Shown here: piece by piece, positions 5,626 to 12,841 of the stretch
Layout: every line of letters starts with the position of its first letter
Position numbering within the stretch: position 1 is the stretch's first letter
NCBI GenBank assembly: GCA_938003885.1
Contig: CALKWT010000167.1
Span: 1-12,848, forward strand
Length of the DNA: 12,848 nt
From: an uncultured Balneolaceae bacterium
Lineage (GTDB): Bacteria; Bacteroidota; Rhodothermia; Balneolales; Balneolaceae
Direction: 5' to 3'
Program-made: the position numbers and the translations under genes
Notes under the pieces: generated by a model
Told to the model about the DNA's origin: nothing
What the model saw: the letters and a program-made list of their open reading frames with translations, nothing else
The model's database searches: none

Positions 5626-7431
5626 GTGAGCCAATCAAAAACCACATTGCCGGCCTTCATTCAGGAAGGCCTTGACCGACATCCCGGAGGGGTCCTGGCT
5701 TCCGTGAAGAGAGGAGGTGAGTGGGTTGAAACCGACCTTGAAACCTTCCGGACATCCGTCAGAAACTTCGCCATGGGGCTGTATGAGCTCGGAGTCCGGA
5801 GTGGAGAGAGGATTTCGCTTCATTCTGAAAATTCGGTGGAGTGGCTGATCTGCGATCTCGCCATTCTCTCCCTTGGAGCCGTGAGCGTTCCTATCTACTC
5901 CACCCAGCCTGGCGATCAGATTAAATATATTCTTGAAAACTCAGAGGCGGCTGTTCACATTGTCTCCACCAATAAGCTTTTTAAAGAGACGAAACCTCTG
6001 GTTAAAGGCATTCCATCCCTCCGGAACATTATATCGCTTCAGCCAACGGAACATAAGAAACTGCTGAACTTCGGCGATGTAAAAGCCTCCGGTGCGCAGG
6101 CTGTGAAAAGAGATCCCGGCCTCCTGGATCGCCTGATCCGTCAGATCGGGCCGGATGATCTGGCTACCATCATCTACACATCAGGCACAACCGGCAAACC
6201 GAAAGGGGTGATGCTATCGCACAACAATATAGCCTCCAATGTGATTGCCTCCCTGCAGAAATTGCCGTTCTCTGCCGAAGAGTTCCGCGGCAGAAATGTC
6301 CTCTCCTATCTGCCGCTCTCCCACGTCTTTGAACGGATGATTGAATATACCTATCTCAGTATGGGAAGCCAGATCTGGTATATCGAATCGATCACGGAAA
6401 TAACCGGGGATTTCATGCATGTCAGGCCTCTTTTCTTTGCAACCGTCCCCAGGCTTTTGGAGAAGATTCATACCGGGGTAAAGGTGAAAGGGCAGGAGTA
6501 CTCAGGATTAAAGAAATGGCTCTATTACCGGGCAGTCAGACGTGCCAGCCAGTACGATCCGGAAAAGCCTCCGTCTGGTTTGGCTGCACTCGATCATAAA
6601 ATCAATGACTTCCTGGTGTACAGAAAAATTCGGGAGATGTTTGGAGGAGAATTAAAAGGGATGGTCAGCGGAGGTGCGGCGCTCTCCGGCGAGGTCTTTC
6701 GATTTATGAATGCGATCGGATTCATCTGTATTCAGGGCTATGGTCTGACAGAAACGTCGCCGGTTATTGCAGTGCAGACTCCCGGTGAGATGAGGCCGGG
6801 AAGTGCAGGTAAACCACTCAGCAATGTAGAGGTCGCCATTGCAGAAGACAGGGAGATCCTCACCCGTGGCCCACATGTGATGTTGGGCTACTATAACAAT
6901 CCCGAAATGACCCGGGAAGCGATGACAGAGGACGGCTGGTTTAAAACAGGAGATGTGGGCAAAATCGATGAAGATGGGTACCTCTTTATCACAGATCGGA
7001 AAAAATCGATGTTCAAACTCTCGACAGGAAAATATGTGGCTCCGCAGAATGTCGAGGGTACCCTGAGCCAGTCGGGATTTATTGAGCAGGTGATGGTGAT
7101 CGGAAATCAGCGCAAATTCTGTTCTGCTGTGATTGTACCTTCCGTCGAAAATGTGAAAAAAAGATTAAAAAGGGGCAATTATCAGCCCTCCGGACCCCTC
7201 TCTACGGATGAAAAGGTGCGTGAGCTGATTCAGGGTGTGGTCGACTCTGCGAATCAGAAGTTGTCCCCCTGGGAGCGAGTTAAAAAGTTTGTGCTGCTGG
7301 ATGAGCCCTTCACCATTGAAAGCGGGGAATTGACCCCCACCCACAAGATCAAGCGTCAGGTCGTTCAAGAGAGATACAAGGAGAAGATTGAGGCGATCTA
7401 TTCAGAGGAAGAGGGAGAGAAGCGCGGCTGA
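5626..7431 (+). CDS. Long-chain fatty acid-CoA ligase (AMP-forming acyl-CoA synthetase)
   Basis: Activates long-chain fatty acids to acyl-CoA with ATP and CoA via an acyl-adenylate, at the inner face of the membrane. It has 601 residues, the usual size of the FadD15/ACSL-like branch. The P-loop-like motif IIYTSGTTGKPKGV is near residue 182; GYGLTETSPV near 371 is the adenine/acyl-adenylate motif; GWFKTGDVG near 437 and ITDRKKSMFKLSTGKYVAP near 456 are core motifs of the hinge and C-terminal domain. LTPTHKIKR near 569-577 carries the C-terminal catalytic Lys region. The GTG at 5626 gives a natural N-terminus (MSQSKTTLPAFIQEGLDRHP); only a weak AAGAGA lies upstream, in contrast to the strong site of the preceding mini-ORF. 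A Bacteroidota promoter lies at 5449-5479 and a candidate terminator at 7491-7528. It probably serves in lipid recycling or beta-oxidation. Confidence 0.93.
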   Translation: MSQSKTTLPAFIQEGLDRHPGGVLASVKRGGEWVETDLETFRTSVRNFAMGLYELGVRSGERISLHSENSVEWLICDLAILSLGAVSVPIYSTQPGDQIKYILENSEAAVHIVSTNKLFKETKPLVKGIPSLRNIISLQPTEHKKLLNFGDVKASGAQAVKRDPGLLDRLIRQIGPDDLATIIYTSGTTGKPKGVMLSHNNIASNVIASLQKLPFSAEEFRGRNVLSYLPLSHVFERMIEYTYLSMGSQIWYIESITEITGDFMHVRPLFFATVPRLLEKIHTGVKVKGQEYSGLKKWLYYRAVRRASQYDPEKPPSGLAALDHKINDFLVYRKIREMFGGELKGMVSGGAALSGEVFRFMNAIGFICIQGYGLTETSPVIAVQTPGEMRPGSAGKPLSNVEVAIAEDREILTRGPHVMLGYYNNPEMTREAMTEDGWFKTGDVGKIDEDGYLFITDRKKSMFKLSTGKYVAPQNVEGTLSQSGFIEQVMVIGNQRKFCSAVIVPSVENVKKRLKRGNYQPSGPLSTDEKVRELIQGVVDSANQKLSPWERVKKFVLLDEPFTIESGELTPTHKIKRQVVQERYKEKIEAIYSEEEGEKRG

Positions 7432-7490
7432 CCCGTCGTCCAATCTGTGAAACCGGCAGGGCGAGACCTCCGTCTTCTGGGACCCCTTCC

Positions 7491-7528
7491 GGATTCACTC
7501 TCTTGCGAGGGAATCCTTCAGAATTTTT
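7491..7528 (+). terminator. Candidate intrinsic terminator after acyl-CoA synthetase
   Basis: GGATTC (7491-7496) pairs with GAATCC (7511-7516), and inside it CTC (7498-7500) pairs with GAG (7507-7509) around a six-base loop, with one a-g mismatch. A T5 run (7524-7528) follows seven bases after the stem. It is imperfect, because the T-run is not directly attached. It is placed 60 bases after the synthetase stop. Confidence 0.4.
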
Positions 7529-7659
7529 ACTTAATTTATCCACATACTACCCCTGCAAGTATTATTTTCTATATACCATTACTACAGTCAGACTTTGAAA
7601 AAGAGAACCGGCACCTTAAAAAGCGTTTGATCCAGCTTGTTTTTAATTGAATCAGGTAA

Positions 7660-8574
7660 ATGAAATATATTGGTAACCTCCTTAAAATATTATTTTTAGG
7701 GTTCGTACTTACTCTTTTTGCAAATGCAACTCTACTTGCCCAAAATCCGGGAGATATATCAGGAGCCCAGGTTCCGAGTGTACCAGATACGTTGAGCGGC
7801 TGGGTCTTAAACTGGGTAACCGGCTTGAATGTATCCCAGGCAGCTTACTCCAACTGGTCGAAAGGGGGGGTAAACTCGCTGAGTCTCAATAGCTCCACGA
7901 ATATCAATGTGATGTATCAGAGCGGTCAGTTTGCCTACGATTTGCTCGTTCGAAGCCGGTATGGCCAGGCGATGATTGAAGATGAGGGAATGCGGAAGAC
8001 AGATGATCAGCTCATGTTCAGAAACCGTTTTCTGGCGGATGTGATCGGTGAGGGGAATTTTAAGCTGTTTGGGAATTTCAATATGAATACGCAGCTGGCG
8101 AAAGGATATAATTACGGCGGGGGGGAAGATGGGCGGGATGTTCTCATCTCTGATTTTTTCACACCTCTGCAATTTATACAAAATACAGGGATCGCTTATA
8201 TACCGAATTCAAGTCTCTTTTTTGAGGCGGGGCTGGGCCTGAAACAGACGATCATCCGGAACCGGGAGCTCTCCACCAATTACGGCCTGGAGGAGAATGA
8301 GTTCTTCAAATCGGAAGCTGGTGCAACATTCGGGATCAACATCAAACATCAACTGATGGATGATGTGATGTATACCGGCTATTTTGAAACGTTTACCACC
8401 ATAAACAAGGCCTTCCTGGATTCGAACGTCTTTTTCTCAAACCTTCTTGAAGGGCGGGTAAACAACTATATCCGGCTGGTATTTCAGTTCGATATGATTT
8501 ATGATCCGGACTTTTCAAAAGAGCTTCAGATCGGGCAGCTTCTCTCGGCAGGCCTCACTGTAAACATTTTTTAA
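7660..8574 (+). CDS. DUF3078-family outer-membrane protein
   Basis: Exported 304-residue protein of the DUF3078 family, common in Bacteroidota and relatives; molecular function unknown. A signal peptide covers about residues 1-28 (ending NATLLAQ, mature NPGDISG). The family start WVTGLNVSQAAYSNWSKGGVNSLSLN is plain near residues 52-77. The rest is a run of amphipathic beta strands (for example FAYDLLVRSRYG, LFGNFNMNTQLAKGY, SSLFFEAGLGLKQT, YTGYFETFTTI and NYIRLVFQFDMIYD) ending in LSAGLTVNIF, whose terminal Phe is typical of barrel proteins handled by the BAM complex. An AGG a few bases before the ATG is the only ribosome binding hint. The preceding 100 bases are AT-rich, but I could not place a promoter. 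It stands alone and is convergent with the gene at 8714. Confidence 0.88.
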   Translation: MKYIGNLLKILFLGFVLTLFANATLLAQNPGDISGAQVPSVPDTLSGWVLNWVTGLNVSQAAYSNWSKGGVNSLSLNSSTNINVMYQSGQFAYDLLVRSRYGQAMIEDEGMRKTDDQLMFRNRFLADVIGEGNFKLFGNFNMNTQLAKGYNYGGGEDGRDVLISDFFTPLQFIQNTGIAYIPNSSLFFEAGLGLKQTIIRNRELSTNYGLEENEFFKSEAGATFGINIKHQLMDDVMYTGYFETFTTINKAFLDSNVFFSNLLEGRVNNYIRLVFQFDMIYDPDFSKELQIGQLLSAGLTVNIF

Positions 8575-8713
8575 CCGGCTCTCATCCATCCTTTCTTTCC
8601 GCACTGACTCAGCCTTCGATACAAATCCGGAGATGAGCTTCAGATGTAAGACTCACAATGGAACCGTGTGCCATATGTGAATGCAGAATCCACCAGCAGG
8701 GGGTGATCTGTCG

Positions 8714-9562
8714 TTATCCGTACAGGGACCGGGAGATGAGATCAATCACTTTGGATGCAGAAATGGCTTCGTAGGGAGAGAAAACCGGACGGGTATTCTC
8801 TTTTACAGAACGGATAAATGCGTTGAGTGAATTTTTAGCCGTCTCTGCCGAGTGGAAGGCCTCAACGGTTCGGGTCATCCGGTTCAACGAGTTCAGATTT
8901 ATGCTATGGACCTGCTGAGCGAGGGCATCAAAATCGAGAAGGGAGTGGTGATCTGAGAAGATCCGCTGATGAAATTTCTGCGATGCGATTCCGGAGAAGT
9001 GAAAGGAGACAACCGTAGAACTCTCGAACAAGAGCGTAGCTGAAAACCCGGTGATCCAGTTCTTCAGGAGAACCGGCCGGATGATGGATTTGTGAACTTG
9101 ACCACCTGTGATTCCGGTGATCAGGGAGATCTCATCCATCCATTCATGATTAAAATCCTCAATATCAATCACTTTCCTGCTGGCCTGAACCGAATCTTTC
9201 CGGATCATGATATGGGATGGATTAGGCATTCGTTTCTTTATCCACTGTACAGATTCCGACAGCGTTGGCCAGTGGGAAAACTGCACCTGGACACCAGCCT
9301 CTTCTGAGGCGCGGTAGATCTCTTCCAGACGCTCTGTATGGTAGAACAACCGGGAGATAAAATAGGTGTGGTGGCCATTTTTTACCGATTGCAAAAGCCT
9401 GGATAACGCATGTTCGGAGTCGTCTATCAGAAGCACCCCGTCTACGGTCGGGTCTGCGAGGATCTCGTTGGTGAAAATCACCTCCGATATTTCGGGAAGC
9501 TTCCTGAACAGCTGTTCCCATGTATCAGCGCGTTGTTGGTCTCCGACGATAACTATTTTCAT
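8714..9562 (-). CDS. Degenerate Gfo/Idh/MocA-like protein, probably not an active oxidoreductase
   Basis: A 282-residue protein with the layout of Gfo/Idh/MocA oxidoreductases. A short Rossmann-like N-terminal part (MKIVIVGDQQRADTWEQLF, VDGVLLIDDSEHALSRLLQ, then residues 63-97 with SEEAGVQVQFSHWP) resembles the GKHVLVEKP ... AEEAGV ... GHN stretch of the family. A C-terminal part ends in SPYEAISASKVIDLISRSLYG, like the usual last helix. Two hallmarks are missing. The glycine-rich GxGxxG NAD(P) motif is replaced by VGDQQRA, and the EKP motif with its catalytic Lys is replaced by FISRLF (residues 68-73). It is also shorter than the usual 330-370 residues. It may therefore be a non-catalytic, ligand-binding or structural relative. 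It follows the PspC gene by 67 bases on the same strand, so co-transcription is possible. The family link is moderate; the function is not known. Confidence 0.6.
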   Translation of the reverse strand: MKIVIVGDQQRADTWEQLFRKLPEISEVIFTNEILADPTVDGVLLIDDSEHALSRLLQSVKNGHHTYFISRLFYHTERLEEIYRASEEAGVQVQFSHWPTLSESVQWIKKRMPNPSHIMIRKDSVQASRKVIDIEDFNHEWMDEISLITGITGGQVHKSIIRPVLLKNWITGFSATLLFESSTVVSFHFSGIASQKFHQRIFSDHHSLLDFDALAQQVHSINLNSLNRMTRTVEAFHSAETAKNSLNAFIRSVKENTRPVFSPYEAISASKVIDLISRSLYG

Positions 9563-9629
9563 ACACTGCAGGCTTCTATGAATAAAAGTTATCGGAAGAT
9601 GAAGAGAAGAGAGGATTATTCCAAATGGA

Positions 9630-9812
9630 TTAATCGGGCATGATCAGGGCAAGGATGAAGTAAACCAGCACCATCGTACCAAACGAGGAGAAGACAAGTA
9701 CCAGAAAGATGATACGTATCACAGTGGGATCCCAACGCAGGTATTCACCGATCCCCCCGCATACGCCGGCAACCATTTTATTAACTCTGGACTTTCTAAG
9801 TTTCGCAGGCAT
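9630..9812 (-). CDS. PspC-domain membrane mini-protein
   Basis: A 60-residue protein made almost entirely of one PspC domain. KLRKSRVNKMVAGVCGGIGEYLRWDPTVIRIIF is the family core, followed by a hydrophobic helix (about 32-58: VIRIIFLVLVFSS, then GTMVLVYFILALIM). The basic N-terminus should be cytoplasmic and the helix or hairpin lies in the inner membrane. PspC relatives take part in envelope or phage-shock stress responses, but stand-alone copies like this one are common and mostly uncharacterised. No pspA, pspB or pspF neighbour is present. No Shine-Dalgarno is seen before the ATG. It probably shares a transcript with the degenerate oxidoreductase gene downstream. Confidence 0.88.
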   Translation of the reverse strand: MPAKLRKSRVNKMVAGVCGGIGEYLRWDPTVIRIIFLVLVFSSFGTMVLVYFILALIMPD

Positions 9813-10401
9813 GATGATATTCGTGTTCTATTTCGTAAGTATCAAACCTTGCGTACGGAAAATGCTCTTGAATGTTTCAGATGATATTTTAAGGGCAAGC
9901 GCTTCCTTATGGGCATCCCTATTCAACAGGCTGTTTCTCTCAATAGCAGCATCCGGGCCCCGAGGGCGGCGAACGATGCGTCGCCCAGTCTGAATGGCAG
10001 CTCTATATCATCTCATGACACCTTATTCGTACTCCTATATTTTAATGTCTCCGGCAGGCCTTGCGAATTCGGGACTCCTGCTTTCAGCCATTGCAATCGT
10101 GTCTGCTTTATCAATATCTTCGGAGATGAAGCTGCGCCCGGGACGACAATTTATGAACGATGTGTCTAAATTTAAAAGTGTGTCACTGAAATAGTGCCTA
10201 TTTTAAGCGGAACAGACTGTAGAAAAACAAATACTCAGCGGTTACACATGGCTATAGCAAGCTTATCAACTTGTTCGTATGATTGCGTAGCTTCAAGACA
10301 GGCTGTCAACAGAAATCCTAATAAGAATTGTGAAGTATTACATTGGCAAGTCCTGAGAGTCTGCTATAACTTAATATCAGTGTTTAATATAAAAGCTTAC
10401 T
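9813..10401. other. 589-base stretch without a convincing gene; broken minus-strand frame inside
   Basis: Plus-strand frames here (9709-9993, 9909-10169, 9994-10194, 10194-10409) show no family resemblance, overlap one another, and look like chance. On the minus strand one frame is open from about 10197 to 10048 (about 49 codons, no start), then has three stops in a few codons. It is open again from about 10006 to the stop near 9829 (about 59 codons, no ATG), ending shortly before the PspC start. This could be a decayed gene. The 10200-10401 part is more AT-rich than its neighbours and carries the candidate promoter of the dCTP deaminase gene. Confidence 0.45.
10343..10370 (+). promoter_or_regulatory. 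Candidate sigma70-like promoter for the dCTP deaminase gene
   Basis: TTGGCA (10343-10348), 16 bases, then TATAAC (10365-10370): five of six matches at each box to TTGACA/TATAAT. A start near 10377 would leave a leader of about 25 bases. The match is good for a classic promoter, but many Bacteroidota promoters use TAnnTTTG instead, so support is moderate. Confidence 0.35.
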
Positions 10402-11616
10402 ATGAGTGAAATCAGTGCCGATATCATCCTGAGAACAAAAGGCATATTACCGATGCAGAAGCTGAAGCTGCTTGCAGAGGCCGGAATTCTTACCGGAACG
10501 GAAGGGTACCCCATTGAGGAGAATCAGTTTCAGCCCAACTCCATTGATCTGCGGTTGGGTGAAACTGCCTACCGGGTGCGGAGCAGCTTTCTACCCGAAA
10601 ATGAGACGGTGTGGGAGAAAATTGAGAAACTGTCGCAATACTCCTTCTCCATCGAAAATGGTGCTGTTCTCGAGCCGAACTGTGTCTATATTATTCCGTT
10701 GCTGGAGAAAATAAATCTCCCCTCATCCTTCTATCTCTCCCCAACGGGGTTAACCCCGGAGCTGGAAAGTTCAGAAGTACGGTTGGTCTCTGCGGAGAAT
10801 CTTTCGGCCAAGGCGAACCCTAAAAGTACGACAGGCCGGCTGGATATCTTTACCCGGGTGATTACCGACTACTCTCACCGCTTTGAAGAGATTGAACCGG
10901 GTTATAAGGGCAATCTCTACTTGGAAGTTGTACCCAAATCATTTCCGATCAAAGTACGCACCGGCCAGCGCCTGAATCAGCTGCGTATTCGCCATGGACA
11001 CACCGTGCTGAGCGATCAGGAGCTTCTCAGAATCCATGCATCCGAGCCAATCCTCTTTTCGGAAGATCGGGTACCTCTGAGTCTGGAGAAGGTGAAAGTA
11101 AACAACGGACTTTTTCTAAGCGTCAGTCTGGATGCTGCGGATGGTGAAATTGTCGGCTACAAAGCAAAAAAACACAGAGATATGATCGATCTCGAAAAGA
11201 TTGACCACTATTCGATCACCGATTTCTGGGACCCGATCCGCAACGGGTCGGATGATCATCTGATCCTGGAACCGGAAGCGTTCTATATTTTTGCATCCAA
11301 AGAGCGCTGCCGGATTCCTGTTCATCTGGCTGCTGAAATGGTTGCCTACGACACTGGATCGGGTGAGCTGAGAACGCACTATGCCGGTTTCTTTGACAGT
11401 GGATTTGGGGGGAGTGTTGAGGAGGGGGGAGCCAGGGCGGTACTTGAGGTGCGGTCCCACGACGTTCCTTTCCTGATTGAAGATGGACAGACATTTTGCA
11501 GCATGGTTTTTGAGCCCAACAGTGAAATTCCCGAAATCGTCTACGGGGATGAGATAAAGAGCAATTACCAGGGACAGGGCTTGAAACTGGGCAAACACTT
11601 TAAATCTTTTTTCTGA
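10402..11616 (+). CDS. Two-domain 2'-deoxycytidine 5'-triphosphate deaminase (Dcd-like)
   Basis: Predicted to deaminate dCTP to dUTP for dTMP synthesis. The 404 residues form two related halves of the dUTPase/Dcd beta fold, as in the long family of bacterial dCTP deaminases, rather than the single domain of about 190 residues in E. coli Dcd. The N-terminal half has NSIDLRLGETAYRVRSSF, the signature AKANPKSTTGRLDIFTRVI (about 136-154) and GYKGNLYLEVVPKSFPI with E175. The C-terminal half has an equivalent FFDSGFGG and ARAVLEVRSHDVPFLIEDGQ with E349. Glu at this place is the general base in single-domain Dcd, and both halves retain a Glu. No Shine-Dalgarno precedes the ATG. The next gene starts one base after its TGA, so the two are translated together. 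Confidence 0.87.
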   Translation: MSEISADIILRTKGILPMQKLKLLAEAGILTGTEGYPIEENQFQPNSIDLRLGETAYRVRSSFLPENETVWEKIEKLSQYSFSIENGAVLEPNCVYIIPLLEKINLPSSFYLSPTGLTPELESSEVRLVSAENLSAKANPKSTTGRLDIFTRVITDYSHRFEEIEPGYKGNLYLEVVPKSFPIKVRTGQRLNQLRIRHGHTVLSDQELLRIHASEPILFSEDRVPLSLEKVKVNNGLFLSVSLDAADGEIVGYKAKKHRDMIDLEKIDHYSITDFWDPIRNGSDDHLILEPEAFYIFASKERCRIPVHLAAEMVAYDTGSGELRTHYAGFFDSGFGGSVEEGGARAVLEVRSHDVPFLIEDGQTFCSMVFEPNSEIPEIVYGDEIKSNYQGQGLKLGKHFKSFF

Positions 11617-11617
11617 T

Positions 11618-11812
11618 ATGGCTGTGGTAGACCGGTGTATCTGCCACAACATCTCCTTCGAGGAGATAAGAAAAGTTGCAGTTGAAAAAGAACTGACAAC
11701 GGTGGAGCAATTGCAGAATAAAAATATTTGCAGCACAAACTGCAGATTGTGTGAGCCGTATATAGAAAAAATGCTGGTTACCGGACAAACCTCCTTTAGC
11801 CTGATACCGTAG
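11618..11812 (+). CDS. BFD-like [2Fe-2S]-binding mini-protein
   Basis: A 64-residue protein with the layout of bacterioferritin-associated ferredoxin domains (Fer2_BFD). C7-x-C9 sits at the start and C42-x2-C45 near the end, with 32 residues between the pairs (31 in E. coli Bfd), followed by an amphipathic helix (EPYIEKML). These four Cys should bind one [2Fe-2S] cluster. An additional Cys38 just before the second pair is unusual. The start ATG lies one base after the TGA of the dCTP deaminase gene and has no ribosome binding site of its own, so it probably depends on translational reinitiation. No bacterioferritin gene is near. It could supply electrons or sense iron, but the link to nucleotide metabolism is not explained. 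Stand-alone BFD-like proteins are widespread and mostly unstudied. Confidence 0.82.
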   Translation: MAVVDRCICHNISFEEIRKVAVEKELTTVEQLQNKNICSTNCRLCEPYIEKMLVTGQTSFSLIP

Positions 11813-11901
11813 CAGGGCATGATCGATTTATACCACAGATGGATATTTCTCCACAGCTGCGGATCTCTTCAGACGGTTTCCCCGGCTCGGATCTTCTGGC
11901 T

Positions 11902-11934
11902 GGTGAGTGGAAGCCGTTTTAACCGGTGAGTGGA
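11902..11934 (+). repeat. 10-bp direct repeat upstream of rsmE
   Basis: GGTGAGTGGA occurs at 11902-11911 and again at 11925-11934, 23 bases apart start to start (about two helical turns). It lies between the BFD gene and rsmE. It might be an operator for a dimeric regulator or a chance duplication. Confidence 0.35.
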
Positions 11935-12025
11935 CCAACAAACGGCGGAGTTTCTCAGCCGAAGGAGAGCTTCGGAAAGGAGCGGAGAACTGTCAACAGA
12001 CCTTTTAAAAGAAAATCAAAATAGA

Positions 12026-12841
12026 ATGGGCAATCTCTTTTATACCCGCCCGGATCAGGTCCGGGGAAACACGATCGTTCTGGAGGGAGCAGAGGCCGGG
12101 CACGCGACCAGGGTGCTACGCAAACGGGCAGGGGAAGCGATCTCCATCACAGATGGGGCTGGAACAATATTCAACTGTGTGATCCAGACAATTTCCGGGG
12201 GATCATTGTCGGCAGAGATTGTGTCGCAGGAAACCCGACAGAGAGAGGAGCCCTATCTGGCGGTTGCAATTGGCCATCTCCGGAAGAGGGACAGACTGGA
12301 GTTTGCTGTAGAAAAGGTGACCGAACTGGGAGCTGCAGAGATCCTGATCTTTAAAGGAGATCATTCGGAAAAAGGAGGTGTACGGGAAGATCGGTTGGAG
12401 AAGACGATTGAGAGTGCTATGAAACAATCCCTTCGTTCCTTTCTGCCCGCAAGTGCACTCTATACCTCCCTGGAAGAACTTTTTGATGAAAAATCTGCGG
12501 AAGGGTTCACCCTCATCGTTGCCGATGAAGAGCTGGAGAGGGGAGCTGCGGAAGGGGTGGGTAAGAGGAGTCCTGAAGGCAGGGACGAAAGGGCACCTCG
12601 AACAGAGGGCAAAGCAGAACAGCCATCCATAGGGGCCCTTGCGAAGCCGCCAGCCTCCGATGGGGAATGCAGTCAGGAGAAGTACCTGCTTGTGATAGGG
12701 CCCGAAGGCGGTTTTTCAGAGAGCGAGCGAGGGCTGTTTACCAGATACAGTGCGATCCGTTATTCACTGGGAGAGAAGCGTCTGAGAAGTGAAACAGCGG
12801 CTATCATTCTCACAGACCGGTTTGGAAACCGGAATTTTTAA
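12026..12841 (+). CDS. rsmE: 16S rRNA (uracil-1498-N3)-methyltransferase RsmE, with a low-complexity insert
   Basis: SPOUT-class enzyme that methylates N3 of U1498 in 16S rRNA using S-adenosylmethionine, on the 30S subunit. I chose the ATG at 12026 (271 residues). It gives the normal start MGNLFYTRPDQVRGNTIVLEGAEAGHATRVLR, whereas the frame upstream to GTG 11930 adds 32 residues with no RsmE resemblance. The N-terminal PUA-like domain spans about 1-70. Then come VAIGHLRKRDRLEFAVEKVTELG and the knot motifs VIGPEGGFSESE (about 223-234) and SLGEKRLRSETAA. Between VADEELER (about 165-172) and LLVIGPEGG lie some 50 residues rich in Glu, Gly, Ala, Lys and Pro; E. coli RsmE has only about 15-20 there. 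The last helix is a little short (ends DRFGNRNF). The gene ends seven bases before the window edge. Confidence 0.9.
   Translation: MGNLFYTRPDQVRGNTIVLEGAEAGHATRVLRKRAGEAISITDGAGTIFNCVIQTISGGSLSAEIVSQETRQREEPYLAVAIGHLRKRDRLEFAVEKVTELGAAEILIFKGDHSEKGGVREDRLEKTIESAMKQSLRSFLPASALYTSLEELFDEKSAEGFTLIVADEELERGAAEGVGKRSPEGRDERAPRTEGKAEQPSIGALAKPPASDGECSQEKYLLVIGPEGGFSESERGLFTRYSAIRYSLGEKRLRSETAAIILTDRFGNRNF

Noticed and set aside
9709..10409. Several overlapping plus-strand frames of 66-94 codons
   Set aside because: They overlap one another and the PspC gene, show no domains, and have no ribosome binding sites.
11930..12025. GTG start for rsmE with a 32-residue N-terminal extension
   Set aside because: The extension has no RsmE resemblance, whereas ATG 12026 gives the standard family start.
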